Part shown: piece after piece, positions 44,261 through 56,501 of the stretch
Numbering within the stretch: the stretch's first letter is position 1
How the letters are laid out: the number at the start of each line of letters is the position of its first letter
From: Ascaphus truei
Taxonomy: Eukaryota; Chordata; Amphibia; Anura; Ascaphidae
Assembly (NCBI GenBank): GCA_036426205.1
Contig: CM071568.1
Coordinates: 40,761,221-40,825,220, forward strand
Length of the DNA stretch: 64,000 nt
Direction of reading: 5' to 3'
The notes under the pieces: generated by a model
What the model was told of the DNA's origin: nothing
What the model saw: only the letters and a program-made list of their open reading frames with translations
Database searches by the model: none
Made by a program: the position numbers and the translations under genes

Positions 44261-45233
44261 TTACTTCATAATTATACACGTTGAGACTATAAGTGCATAA
44301 AAATGAATAAACACCCTTCTAAAAAACCACATATATATTTTGACAGTGTTGTAACATGGAGAGTACAAGTCACCACTATAATGAACCTGCACAGTTCCCA
44401 ACCATGGTTCTACAAGACCTCTATGGCAGAGCAGGCAGAAGATGTCAGGATCTCAATGGCTGTGAAGGTGAACAATGGCTGCAGCATAATGAGACCTCAA
44501 ATTTTATTGGTTTCCTAGTCATTGGATCAAGGTCCTATTCTGGCAAGAATCACTTACCTCAGTCCCCGATCCTAAAATGGCCACCGGAGTCACGTGGCTC
44601 GCCTGAGGAGCGGCGGTTTGGAGGTTCAGAGTGACGGAAGGGGCTGACAGACGAGACCCCCCCCCCCTCCTTCCCGCGGGTGATCGGGAGAACCCCTCAC
44701 CACCGACTATATCCAAACGGGGGTATAGAGGATTTGGCCCTACAGAGAAAGTCTATCATTCCCCCTAAAATGGCCGCCGGACCCGTGGGCCAGCCTTAGA
44801 GCACCAGCTGAGCAAGCGCCTGTCCGCGGGGGTGTGAGCTGCGCTCTTGTTACACCGGGAATCAGGTGAGGGGGTGTGGCGCTGTCCTCTGAGGAGGTGG
44901 ATCCTGCAGGGGTCAGGAGAGGAGCCAGATGGCCGGCATGGAGCGCTGCAGGGCCAAGTGCAGTATTACAGCTCTGCGAGAAGAATCATATACGGCTCCC
45001 AGTGCAAGAAAAGGTTCCAGACAGAGTGCCGGCGGCCTGCTGAGGACCAATCAATAGAAAGTGGGAAAAAAATATCCAAATATCTTATTAAAATGTCCAT
45101 TTTGAGACTTCCCGTGGTGTCGCCTAGGGGGTTAGCCTAAGAGCCCCCTCGCAAAGAAGCTCGTAAAAAAAGCACCTACCCCAGACCGCTGATGCACAAT
45201 AAACAACGTTAAATCCTAGGCTAAGCAACAGAG

Positions 45234-46221
45234 ATGTCGAATAAACCTAACAAAAAGAATCAACAGAGCGTCTCAACTTATTTCCAACCAGGGCCGCGAC
45301 CCTCTCCCTCAAGTGAATCTGATCAAAATGGTGCCACCACAGGTGCCCCAGAGACACTAGATAACACCCCCCGAGTGGAGCACGGTCGAGAGAAGGGATC
45401 CCTAGACAGGGACTATATGGAAGACCTATTCTCTCGCATGCGAAGAGGCTTTCAGGAGGATTTGTTCGCGGCAATAAAAGATATGAAAGCTGAAATACAC
45501 ACTCTGGCGGAACAAACGGAAGCAGTTGAATGCAGAGTGGAGGAGGTGGGGGTCTTGCAGTCTGCGATGGAGGATGACATGTCCCGACTGGGACTTGAAC
45601 TGAGAGCTCTGAAGGATCAGGTGCAGACCAGAAGAACCGGGAGAGGAGACAAAACCTCTGCATCCGCTATATCCCCGAAGAAGTTACAACTGATATCCTG
45701 GAAGATTTCCTGAAAGACCTGTTCATAGAACTGGTCCCTACCTTGAACAGATGCTCAATAGAAAGCAACAGGGCCCACAGGGCTCCAGGCCCAAAGCACG
45801 CAGACCCCAAGAGGATAAGAGACATTTTGGTGAAATTTCACTCCTACCGCATAAAAGAGCTAATTCTGTCTGCAGTCGTAAAAGGTCTGAATTACTCTTC
45901 CGCGGCTCACTGCTCCAAATCTACAGTGATCTCTCCAGATCCATGATCGACCGCAGAAGAGAGTTGAAACCGTTCACAGAACTTCTGCGAAGCAAGGGAA
46001 TCCGGTATAGATGGGGATTCCCCTTCAAAATCATCGTTCCCCAGAATGGCAAATTTTACACGCTCTCCTACCCAGAGAACTTACCGAGGCTTCTCAAAGA
46101 CCTAGGTTTCACGATGCCTGAGACCGCGAAGGAGGAGAGAAGAGGCCCACAAAAGCAGGAAAGACAGAGAAGCGCCTCTGAAAGAATTGCAGGAAAAGCT
46201 GCTAGTAGATCTCTCGACTAA
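45234..46221 (+). pseudogene. L1/Tx1 ORF1 RNA-binding protein, frameshifted
   Basis: The first frame (159 codons, MSNKPNKKNQQSVSTYF) includes a coiled-coil-like segment near residues 75-135 (AAIKDMKAEIHTLAEQTEAV onward). The RRM-like and C-terminal domains lie in two overlapping frames from about 45660: DPKRIRDILVKFHSYRIKEL, then SMIDRRRELKPFTELLRSKG and YRWGFPFKIIVPQNG. These are standard ORF1p features. The protein coats LINE RNA as a trimer. At least two frameshifts. Confidence 0.85.
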
Positions 46222-46799
46222 TCGGTCGGAGCCCTGCAGCAAAGACCCTCAACCGACGCAATCACCAAGATCTGTCCCGCGGGTTTACGAGTCCCACTGG
46301 TTTGATCGCTCCGGTGGGGTGGGGGCACTGGGACGTTGTGGTCTACGGAGAGGATTCGGAGGGAGCGGATGCTGCGCTAGGAACTAGGCCTCATGGTAGA
46401 GCCTGGACCTCATGGGTCTGAATGGAGGCTGCTGATCGGGGGTGGGGGGGGGGTCTTGCCTGCAGTGGGTTCAGGGTTCTCAACCCTTATGGGGCTCTGC
46501 ATATCCCATTCTGGCTCGCGGAGCACCGGGGGTTCTCCCGCTGCTGACCCCCCCGTCCCGGGATTTATGTTAAGAGTTAAATATATGCATAAGTTTGAAT
46601 CTCGAGAGAAAAGTTTATAATGTAATATGTAATACAAGAGTCTGTTCCCAAAAGAATAAAACAGGGGTGGAAAAGAACGGGTGGAAAAAATAAAGAAAAA
46701 AACAAATTAAAAACACACACACAAGGAAGAGGAAGGACCCAAAACGAAGAAAAAAAAAGGGGCGAGAAGCAAAAAGACAGAAAAAGGACAACAAAGAAA

Positions 46800-46920
46800 G
46801 AAGACCCATTTCACCCCCCTCCCTCTCCCCCTCCTCCCCCCCCCCTCCCTCTCCCCCTCCCCCCCTCTTCCCCCTTCCCCCCTCTCCCCCCTTCTCCCCT
46901 CCCCCTGCCTTGGGAAAGTA
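46800..46920 (+). repeat. C-rich low-complexity tract between LINE ORFs
   Basis: CCCCTCCC and CTCCCCC units with no A or G for long stretches. Confidence 0.9.
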
Positions 46921-46989
46921 GTCGCTAACCTGGCTAAGATGACCCAGACAAAAATATGTCTATCTCACAAGATATTAAATTAGTAGATT

Positions 46990-49900
46990 AATGTAAAGGG
47001 GCTTAATTCGGTACCGAAGTGCAGATTGGCCGTGCAGGAGATAAATAAACTAAAAGGGGACATCATCTTCTTACAGGAGACACATTTCAACATCTCAACG
47101 CCTCAACGCCGCCCAATACGTTCAGTAATACATACCCACAGGCATTCTTTGCCTATTGTAGATTTAAAAAAGAGGCGTTGCTATTTTGTTCCATCACAAT
47201 ACTCCATTTACTCTTGAATCGTCCAATGCGGACCCAGAGGGAAGATATTTAATACTTTCAGGTTCTCTTGCAGGATCGCCAATCACCCTAGTAAACATCT
47301 ATGCGCCCAATGAAGGACAAGTACCCTTCCTTAGATCGGTCCTCAAAAAAGTGAGTAAAACAAGATATACACCACTTATCTTAGCAGGAGACTTTAACAT
47401 GGTAAATTCACCAGATCTTGATAGAGCCAGCAGACAGGGCACAGCACCACCTAAGCCCACCCTCATTAACGCTAAAAACCTTAAAGATGTTCTCAGGGAT
47501 TTTTCCTTGTTTGACATCTGGAGGTTACAGCATGAGGGACAGAGAGACTATACATTCTTCTCCATCCCCCATCAGACCTACTCGAGGATTGATTTCTTTC
47601 CAAGTACCAAAGAGGCCCTCCAGGCATCCTCCCAGTCTAATATTGGCTTGATATCCTGGTCCGACCATGACCACTGACTTGTCGCTCTCTTTGCCTTTCT
47701 TTAAGAAAACCCGCCACCAATGGAAATGAAATGATTCTCTGCTAAACTCTCCAGAGGTAATAAATTCGGTATCTCAAAAAAACTCAGAGTATTTTGATTT
47801 GAACAAAGGCTCAGTAAGTTCTCCAGCAACGCTTTGGGAGGCCCATAAGGCAACAATCCGAGGTGCCCTCATTCCCATTGCGTCATTCCAAAAGAAAAAA
47901 AAGGAGAGAATATATCAAGAATTGTCAGAAAAGGTTTGATCGCTAGAATCTGAACACAAAAACAATCCGACAAAACAGTAATACAAAAAACTTAACATAG
48001 CAAGGATGGATTTAAAAGCCATCCAACTTGATGAGGTAAAGCGGGCGATGAGGTGGACAAAACAGAGATATTATGACAAGGGCAATAAGGCTGACCGGAT
48101 CCTGGCCAATAAATTAAGAGGTCTTAGGGTTAAATCCCAAATTACTGCAATTCGGACGAAATCCGGTTCCAAAACGCTCAAAGAGAGCGAAATTGCCCAA
48201 GAATTTGCAGACTACTATACCAAACTCTATAACCTAAACCCACCCCAGAAAACGAAGTCCGGGTTGACGGCTATCACAAAATATTTAGAGGAATGCAGCC
48301 TACTGGCCCTCTCAGAAGAAACCGCCCTAAAATTAAATGAGGAAATTAACGCTGGTGAAATACTAGAAGTATTAAAACAACTAAAAACAAATAAGACCCC
48401 AGGCCCAGATGGTTTCTCTAATTTGTATTACAAAAAATTTAAGGCACTGCTGGTCCCACACCTAGTAAAAGTTTTCAACTCCTTCATGGAAGGGGAAGAT
48501 ATTCCTCCCTCAATGTCCCTAGCGAACCTAGCAATCATTCATAAAGAGGGTAAGGATCCACTAAATTGCGGCAGCTACAGACCGATCTCTCTTCTTAATT
48601 CGGACCTGAAAATATACAGCAAAATTTTGGCCAATAGTCTGAACCCAATAGTCCCGAGCTTGATCCACAAAGACCAGGTCGGCTTTGTCATGCGTAGAAA
48701 AGCGTCGGACAATACACGTAAAATTATAAATATTATCGACCATGTGCATCTCTTTAAAACAAAGGCCTTTATTTTGAGCCTCGATGCTGAAAAAGCATTT
48801 GACAGAATTAGATGGGACTTTTTAGATCACACTCTGATCAAATTCGGCTTCCGAGGTCCTTTCCTGGAGGGAATCAGAGCTCTGTATAAAAACCCGTCTG
48901 CATTGGTAAAGCTCCCGGGCGGAGGCTCAAGTCCCGTAATAATAAGAAACGGTACGAGACAGGGCTGCCCCTTATCCCCTCTCCTCTTTGCCTTATCGAT
49001 AGAGCCCCTGGCAGCCACCATCCGAAAATATATTAATATAAAGGGAATCAAAATAGGCCAAGAAGAATACAAGTTATCTCTGTTCACCGACGATGTAATA
49101 TTGTCTCTGACGGAGCCCCCTTGACGTCCCTCCCCAACATTCAATCACAGTTGAAAAAATTCGGCCAGGTGTCAGGATACAAAATAAATAACGACAAATC
49201 TGAAGCCCTAAATTTATCCCTGACACCATCTGAGGTAAAACTATTCCAAATTAATTTCAGCTATAAATGGAACTCCTCCTATATTCGATACCTCGGAATT
49301 AAAATTACGAACTCATATGAGATATTGTTTAAGCATAACTTCCCCCCTCTATTTGCAAAAATTAAAGGAGACCTACAGAGCTGGAACGAACACCATATCT
49401 CCTGGCTGGGTAGAGTTGCTTCAGTAAGAATGAATATCCTCCCCAGAATTCTATATTTATTGTAAACGCTCCCAGTTCAGGTCCCAGGAGCTGAACTCAA
49501 AAATATCCAAAATAATATACTCCAATTTATCTGGAATGGGAAAAAGCCAAAAGTGGCATGATGTTATGATGGCACCAAGAGAGAGCGGAGGTCTGGGAGT
49601 ACCAGATATTTCTAAATACTACCTTGCGGCCCACCTAAAACAGGCGGTTCCATGGAATAATGACCCAGCGTCTAGCAGCTGGTTGGAGATTGCGGCCTCC
49701 TACATCCCTCCCCTCTCCCTCCCGTCCCTATTGTGGGGGTGGCGGGCGGGAGACAACGCCGGGCAGGATGGGCCTGGGAGCAATGAGATGTACATGGGGG
49801 ATATGGTCTAAAACAAGAACTAAATTTGGCCCATCATCTTCCCCTTCATATCTGACCCCCCTGTTTGCAATCCGGACTTCCCCCCAGGTTGTGATCCTAG

Positions 49901-50740
49901 GGATTTCAGACTGTTCAAAGCAGCCAATATAACAAAAGCGTCTGATCTGCTAATCAAAGGACGGCCTATGAAATTCTCCGAAGCACAGGGAAAATATGCC
50001 CCCGGGCATCTCCCCCTATTCGCTTTCCTCCAGATTAGGCACTTCTTAACAATTATCTCCCACAACTCCAAGTTTGAAACCCCCTCTAACTTTGAAAAGA
50101 TATGTGCAGTGGGAACATATCATCGGAAGGGTCTGATCTCGAAGATTTATATGGGACTAGCACGTGCCTTGATACCCGTCAACCATAGCTATATGCTTAC
50201 GTGGACTGCAGACCTCAATATAGAAATAGACTGGGAGGATATCTGGGAGGCTGCAACCAAAACCTCAATTTGTACCACAATCAAGGAAAACATTTATAAA
50301 ATTTTATTCCACTGGTACCTCACCCTGAGTAGGCTGAGCCAGGCCTTCCCTGGCCTGTCAGACCTCTGTTGGAGAGGTTGCGGCCAGCAGGGAGACCTGG
50401 TACACATATTGTGGACCTGTCCCGTGTTGGCCCTTTTTGGGATATGATCCGAACTATGGTGGAGGAGATAAGTGAGGTGGAGGTCCCGCTGGATCCGGTG
50501 TCGTTTCTGTTGGGCAAGCCTATCGAAGGCCTTCCCCCTCAGATCAAAAAATTAACATCCTTTGTACTTACGGCAGCCCGCCGCTCAATAGTGGCAAAAT
50601 GGAAAAAAACTAGACCACCCAACAGGGAGATGGTCCTCACCAGAATCAGGGAAGTCCGCCTGATGGAACTCCTATCAGCTCGATTAAAACAAGAACTAGA
50701 CAAATTCAACAAAACCTGGGAAGCTTGGCCATATGATTAA
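46990..50740 (+). pseudogene. L1/Tx1 ORF2: endonuclease, reverse transcriptase, C terminus
   Basis: Endonuclease (APE type): GLNSVPKCRLAVQEINKLKG, FLQETHF, ITLVNIYAPNE, LAGDFNMV and SWSDHD (to 47677). RT (48006-49124, 372 codons): TPGPDGFSNLYYKKF, YRPISLLNSDLKIYSKILAN, DHVHLFKTKAFILSLDAEKA, GTRQGCPLSPLLFALSIEPL, and catalytic FTDD (49083-49094) where FADD is usual. The thumb (YLGIKI) and C-terminal parts (49121-50740) include the cysteine motif CWRGCGQQGDLVHILWTC. Broken by frameshifts near 47200, 47680, 49124 and 50440 and stops near 49465. Confidence 0.9.
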
Positions 50741-51012
50741 ACCCCCATAGAATATTCAAACTCTGTTCTAGAGTTCGGTGGATGTTCAGCCCTGGATGGC
50801 CCTCTCTTTTGCCGCTCCATACCCCCCCTCCTCTCCTACTCCCCCCACCCCTCCCACCTCTCTCGGTCCCCTCTTTCTTCCTTTCTCCCTTTTAACTATC
50901 CTTATTCCTTTCGAAAAGGAGAGTCGGATGCAGATCCATTAACACCCCCCTCCAGATGGAGAGGAGGGCTGGATACTTTCAGATAAAAAAAATTACAAAA
51001 AAAAAAAAAAAG

Positions 51013-51268
51013 ACTCCTTTGCAAGGTTTCAGTCCTCTGTTACAGCATCTCAGGATCAAGTTTCTAAGTCAAAGTTCCCTTTTTCTCCGTTCCCTGCAAA
51101 GTGCCAAATCCCTGTTACTGCATCCAAGGATGCACGATGCACGATGCACGATGCACGACTACGGACTACGCAACCCGGACCCGGCTTCGTGGTCTAAGGT
51201 CGGTGTTTTCACATCCCCACCTCAGCCCCGCAGTCCGGCCCTGGTTTGTGGTGAGCATAAGCGTTACA
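51013..51268 (+). repeat. sushi-like LTR fragment, 3' end
   Basis: Ends GTGGTGAGCATAAGCGTTACA, like GTGGTGAGCACTCGTTACA of the solo LTR at 57254-58034; both have CCCCACCTCAGCC upstream. Four tandem copies of GATGCAC lie at about 51130-51157. Its left part ends at the LINE poly-A, so the LINE probably inserted into it. Confidence 0.6.
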
Positions 51269-51689
51269 ACATGAGACTTTGAAGAGCATTGAACATTTCC
51301 CTTACCTCACAAGCCATCTTTCACAAAAAACTGACACTGACAAAGAAATCCAAAATAGGCTCAAATATGCATGGGCAGTATTTGGTCTCCTGAGGAAACG
51401 GGTGTCCGAAGATCATGAAATCAGATCCAAAACTAATCTTATGGTTTATCAAGTAGTTATGACATAGACACTAGAGATGGGTGAAACTGTCAAAATCTGA
51501 TCAGTGGATTTTCCATTGATTTTTTCCCAAAATCCGATCCACATATGGAAATTCGAAGACAGATTGGGCCCTAAAAAATTCAGGCAGATACATCCTAATC
51601 CAATATTGGATCTGAGCCTGGGCTCAAAAGGGCTCAAAAGAATGATGTGACATTTGTCCTACCCAGTAGCTGGTTTAGTTTATACTGCT

Positions 51690-51960
51690 ACATCTTCTAC
51701 CCTGAATAGCAGAGGCTGTGGGTTCTGATCCTGTTGGGCCTGACAGCAGTACACCTTTCCTCACAAGATCCCTTAGGTTTGTCAATATAGGTCTAATGGA
51801 AATCCTTTTAGAAGTGTAGGGTGTGAGCCATTTAAATATACTTTGCATATCTCCTCAGCATATCTTTCAGGTATTCAAGGAGTGCTCCTTTTGAACACGT
51901 GTCTCTCAATATGTTATTTCAAGGGAGGTTTCAGGGAATATATATAGAGCTTTGGGCTCT
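51690..51960 (+). repeat. dispersed repeat, copy 2 (copy 1 at 8452-8700)
   Basis: Shares GATCCTGTTGGGCCTGACAG, AAATATACTTTGCATATCTC and GGGAGGTTTCAGGGA with the 8.5-kb copy in the same order. Confidence 0.6.
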
Positions 51961-52845
51961 ATTTAAATAGGTCTCTCCCCGTCTTCCCCCTCTCCTCTTC
52001 TCCCAAAATCCATATTTCTGGGTTAGGAATCTACAAACCGATTCAGATTTTAAAAAATCCAAATCCATCTGCGGATTTTCTGTGGTAGAAATAAACTAAA
52101 AAAATCAGTCTTTTTGAGGCTGATCCACAGAGATCCGATGCTGAAAAGGAAATTGCACCCATTTCTAGTGGACACCTCAAAATTCTGGAACCATTAATTG
52201 TATCTGTGGAAGACCCTTTGAAGACAGATACACCAATAATAGCAGCCTCTCACAAGAAAACACCATGAGCATCAAGGTGATGATCCTCCAACATCAACTG
52301 GGCCGCTGTAGTCTGGATGTTCGACTTCAGGCTCCCTTAACAAGTCTTATTCTCCAAGCTCAGTCATGTTGTATGCTCAAGGAGGGCAGTTGTAGAGGTT
52401 CAAGGTTTTCTTAAAGCCAACATGAAGATATGCAAAAATGATATCAACTCATGGGAGACTACGGCTCAGGGCTGCCACAGGTGGAGAAAAAGTCTATTGC
52501 AAAGATAGAATGGAGGAGTGGGAGAGAATCCCAGAAGCAGCGCTTCAGCAGGTGAGGTACACGGGTAATTGGTAGAAGTGTATAACCAAGATGCGAAGAA
52601 ATATGATGCAACTATGTGGAGTATTGGACCCAGTGCATTATAAAGCAGGAGTATGTCATGAGATATGATGTCTTAAGTGAAGAAATATCCAAAGCCTTGA
52701 TGGCACTTCACAAGACTTTAAACTCTTACCTGCAGCACTGTTACCGGTCAGCAACTCCCCTTGGATCCATAATGGGGAGAAACAATACTCACTTCCTAAG
52801 TCCTTTCTCCATATGTGCGTGCATCACGCAGAGTGAATGAACAAG
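51961..52845. other. unassigned DNA
   Basis: No recognisable element or coding frame. Confidence 0.4.
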
Positions 52846-52984
52846 AGCTTGGAATCCAGAGATTGCAGCGGAGCACAGCTGAAGAATGGGGCCAGCACCA
52901 GCAGTGAGGGGTTAAAAGCATAAATTTATTCGTACATGGTATTAGGGGGGGGGGAGACAGAACACACTCTGTGGATTCCAAGCT
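52846..52984. repeat. inverted repeat with AGCTTGGAATCCA stem
   Basis: Arms 52846-52861 and 52967-52984 pair over 16 bp with a two-base bulge. The loop holds AAATTTATT and a run of G. Similar in build, not sequence, to the other hairpin repeats here. Confidence 0.55.
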
Positions 52985-53831
52985 ATTGCAAAGATACCAC
53001 TTCGAAATCTTTCGACAACAGGAGATGAAAAAGCGAGCCCTACACACATAGAACCAACAACCCAGGACACCCATTGCTGTTGATCCTGGATCAGCTTCAT
53101 CAGTCATCTGCGGGCTCACAGATAAGGATAATTATCTTCCAGAATTTGATTAACTGTGAAGGATTGCCTAATACTGAAGAGTACTGAAGTGGTGCATAAA
53201 TTACATTATATCAATATTATTGTTACAATGCATTGCATGTGTATGAAAACATTTGTGTTAACCAATAAAATCAAGGCAGAAATATATTTTTAATAAGGAC
53301 AAATAACAACTGTAGTACCAACATCAAATAACAGATGGTTTCACATTCCCCAGACCTATATCACAGAAGAAAAGAGTAATTTAATCAGGTTTGAGTAACC
53401 TAATACTTGCTGCACCAAGGATTGAATGGATATTTGTGACCTGATAAGATATACAATGTCTACAACAAACACCTAGTGGAGGGGGGGGGGGGGGAATAGT
53501 AATCTCATGACTTGTTTAGGAAATCATCTAAAATGTATTGCTTTAGGATTTTGCACTGCACATGATTTCTCGTATAAGTAGATATGAAAACGACATATAG
53601 TACTGCACGTTGGCTGTTAAACTGATACTTATAGAGGCACTTTGGGCACATATCTCTTAGCATTCATGTATTAAGCTACAGCACTTTGCTCTCGTATTAC
53701 CTGGCAAGTATCAGAGAATAATTTTGGGACAGGTCAAGGGAAGAGAGATAGAGGAGTTATGACACAAACCATGTAATATGTATCAAATATAACTGGCTGT
53801 ATTCCTCAGTGTTCTCCTTTATATAGAACAT
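52985..53831. other. unassigned DNA with a poly-G run
   Basis: A run of about 16 G with one interruption lies near 53480-53495. Nothing else is assignable. Confidence 0.4.
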
Positions 53832-53970
53832 GGGTGCTCAACTACAGTCCTCAAAACCTCCCAACCCCCAACAGGTCAGGTTTTAAGGACATCCCAGCTC
53901 CACTGAGCCACCTGGGCTGAAGCTGGGATATCCTTAAAATCTCACCTGTTGGGGGTCTTGAGGACTAGTG
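53832..53970. mobile_element. palindromic hairpin MITE, copy 1
   Basis: 139 bp, almost a perfect palindrome: CAGTCCTCAAAACC, CAACAGGTCAGGTTTTAAGG and GAGCCACCT, mirrored as ATATCCTTAAAATC, CACCTGTTGGGGGTC and TTGAGGACT. Same family at 54025-54594 and 55480-55650. Confidence 0.8.
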
Positions 53971-54024
53971 TAGATGTATTACAGTAGCTAGACACGTTTA
54001 TGTTGTCTTTCATTCTCTATATTA

Positions 54025-54594
54025 GGGTTTTTCAACTCCAGTCCTCAGGTAAGGTTTAAAGGGTATCCCAGCTTCAGCACAAGTGGCTCAATTTGGCCTT
54101 GGACATGGTCAAAAGACCGTGCTGAGGCGCGCTGAGCCGCGCTGAGGGGAAACATTATCCCTATCAGCACGGCTTTAGACGGCGCTTCCGCACGCTTCCG
54201 CAGGCGTGCGGAGGCGTGTTGAAATGCAGGAGACAGGCAAGTTTAAATTATGCCGCTCATGCAAGCGCAGGGCCGGTCACGTGACTGCCAGAAGCCAATG
54301 GCAGTCTGTGACGTCAGCGCCGTGATGTGGCGCCCTAGCCCCGCCTCCCAGCCCGCCTCCATGCCCACCTCCCGCCCAGCTCCCACCCTGCACACAAGCG
54401 CGCTCACTGACGCTCATGCAGGGACAAGAAAAATCTCCTGCGTGAGCAGGTGAGCATGAGCGTCAGCGCTGCCCAGCGCCGCTCCCTCTACCATGTCCCA
54501 GGCCTTAGTCTTCAACTGAGCCACCTGTGCTGAAGCTGGGACATCCTTAAAACCTGACCTGTTGAGGGGTCTTGAGGACCGGAGTTGCGCACCC
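54025..54594. mobile_element. palindromic hairpin MITE, copy 2, split by a GC-rich element
   Basis: Left half 54025-54091 and right half about 54508-54594 are the two arms of the same palindrome. The element at 54095-54504 sits at its centre. Confidence 0.8.
54095..54504. mobile_element. GC-rich element nested in the hairpin MITE
   Basis: Ends GGCCTTGGACATGGT and (reverse complement) GGCCTGGGACATGGT, a 15-bp inverted repeat with one mismatch. Flanks TTT (left) and TTA (right) suggest a decayed TTA duplication. Interior holds CGCGCTGAG and CTTCCGCACG repeats. Related in style to 55732-56045. Confidence 0.7.
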
Positions 54595-55479
54595 TGGATA
54601 TAGAAGATGAAAGACACCATAAACCTCTCTAGCTAATACATCAACACCAAATTTATAATTAAGGTCTTTACAATTGACATGGAAAAAAAAAACACAAAAT
54701 AAAATAGCCATACCTTAAAACTGGATTAATGTTAATAAAGAAAATATAAACAAGTTACCGTAACATGATTATGTGAATAAAAACGTAACTAATTATTTAA
54801 AATTAAAAACTTATTTTGACAGTTTACGACATTTTATGAGCAATTGTTTTCTTTTGAGACCAATTACTACAGTACATTTGGAACTTCTTCGTGCGAGAGG
54901 GATACAGATGTCATACTTGTCTCGTATTAAATGTGTAAGGCATTGAAGTTCCTATACTGGCTTGTATAAATTATGACACCACAGAGGATTGCAACATTCC
55001 AAAGGCCTTCAGTGATATCTGCCCAAGTTTATAACAATCATAATTTGGGTAATTTCTCCAAAGAGGATTTTGAAAAAACAAACACAGGAAAGCAAATCAT
55101 ATTTGCAATTATTATGAATTAGGCTAAGTTTTAACTTTTATTTATAGAAGTCGAAGCAATAAAACACCAAAATATTTACTTACTACTGAAGAAAACTGAA
55201 GTCACTTTACCCTTCGAGTGCAGGAGTGACAAAGTGGTTCCATCTGCCATCACTTCAAATTGCCAAAGAAGTGCTGGAAGCGGTCTCGCCTAAGACAACG
55301 AACATTTTATTTGGGACGTAGCTACTGCGGCATGGGACATTTAGGGTGCCAGAACCCATGATGTACAGTAATAGCTATGTCCCAGGGCACTCAATGGGTT
55401 AATGCAGTAATGGCCATATTTGCTAAACGGTGCTTTTCCATTGGACACCTTCCAGTGTCAGAAGACACTTATAGCCCAA
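54595..55479. other. unassigned A/T-rich DNA
   Basis: No element or coding frame recognised. Confidence 0.4.
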
Positions 55480-55650
55480 GGGTGGGCAACTCCAGTTCTC
55501 AAGCTCAACCAACAGGTGAGGACTTCAGGATATCCCTGCTTCAGTACAGGTGTCTCTGTCTTCGACTGACTGAGTCACCTGTGCTGAAGCAGGGATATTA
55601 TTAAAATCTGACCTGTTGGTGGCCCTTGAAGACTGGAGTTGCCCTCCCCT
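55480..55650. mobile_element. palindromic hairpin MITE, copy 3
   Basis: Same arms as copies 1 and 2 (CTCCAGTTCTCAAG, CAACAGGTGAGG and TCAGGATATCCCTGCTTCAG, mirrored). About 171 bp. Confidence 0.8.
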
Positions 55651-55731
55651 GTAATAGCCCATTCCCATTACTGTGAGTCAAGTGGGAGGCACTATTTCTC
55701 CGACTCTGCTTTAATGGTATGCTGCATCTTA

Positions 55732-56045
55732 GGCTGGGGCCATGGTACCGCAGACTGTGTGGAGGCGACGCACACTGAGCAAACAGACTGCCTTAAGGCA
55801 GTGTTCGCGTCCATGTGGCGTGCGGAAGTGGAAGGGGGCGCACATTGCGCAAGAAATCAGTTCAAACTGATTTCTTGGCGTGACAGGCCGGTCACGTGAG
55901 CGGTTCGCCCAATGAGGGCGAACCAGCTCCGTGACACCTCGAGGCACGCCCTAGGAACGCCCCCCACGGCCCATCCACCATGGCCCGGGAAAGCACCCGC
56001 TTACCTCCCAGCCTCCGCACGGGTGAAGGCGCCATGGCCCCAGCC
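55732..56045. mobile_element. 314-bp TTA-flanked MITE with GGCTGGGGCCATGG ends
   Basis: Perfect 14-bp inverted ends and a TTA duplication (55729-55731 and 56046-56048), as in PIF/Harbinger elements. GC-rich interior, no transposase. The 86-codon open frame across it is chance. Confidence 0.85.
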
Positions 56046-56048
56046 TTA

Positions 56049-56501
56049 TGCTTTGAAAGATACAAACCAACACTTCAAAACATTTGGCCCAAGTTACTTC
56101 TCATATAAAGCATGCTCACTGTATGCAGAGGCCTGTTCATGCTTTGCAATGTGATTGGACCAGAAGTAGAAAGGTCTACATATTTATAACAGATAGAATT
56201 AACTTTTCAGGAAAATATCTTAAAAATTATCTTCATTTTCAATATAGGATACCCCAAGGTAGTCACATTTATCAAAATATATATATAAAAAATGGAAACC
56301 CTGTATGACGAGAACTCACTTCTAACTTGTCATAGGTCCAAAAATATAAAGGATAGAAATCGATAGGGATTGTATGTACCTACTTTGCATACAAGATCAA
56401 CTACTGAAATTAATCAAGTACAAAATAACCAGCTGTTATATGGTAGAAATGGGAAACACTGTAATCATTTGTATCAAGTTAATAGAGTTTCTTGAAACAA
56501 G
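56049..56501. other. unassigned A/T-rich DNA
   Basis: No element recognised. Confidence 0.4.

Larger units (their letters stand above)
44520..51012 (+). mobile_element. near full-length L1/Tx1-type LINE, inactivated
   Basis: GC-rich 5' UTR (about 44520-45230), ORF1 (45234-46221), a C-rich inter-ORF tract (46800-46920), ORF2 with endonuclease, RT and C-terminal region (46990-50740), C/T-rich 3' UTR, and an A-run with one interruption to 51011. About 6.5 kb, close to the full length of such elements. Every ORF has frameshifts or stops. I could not find a target duplication, so the 5' limit is approximate. Confidence 0.85.
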
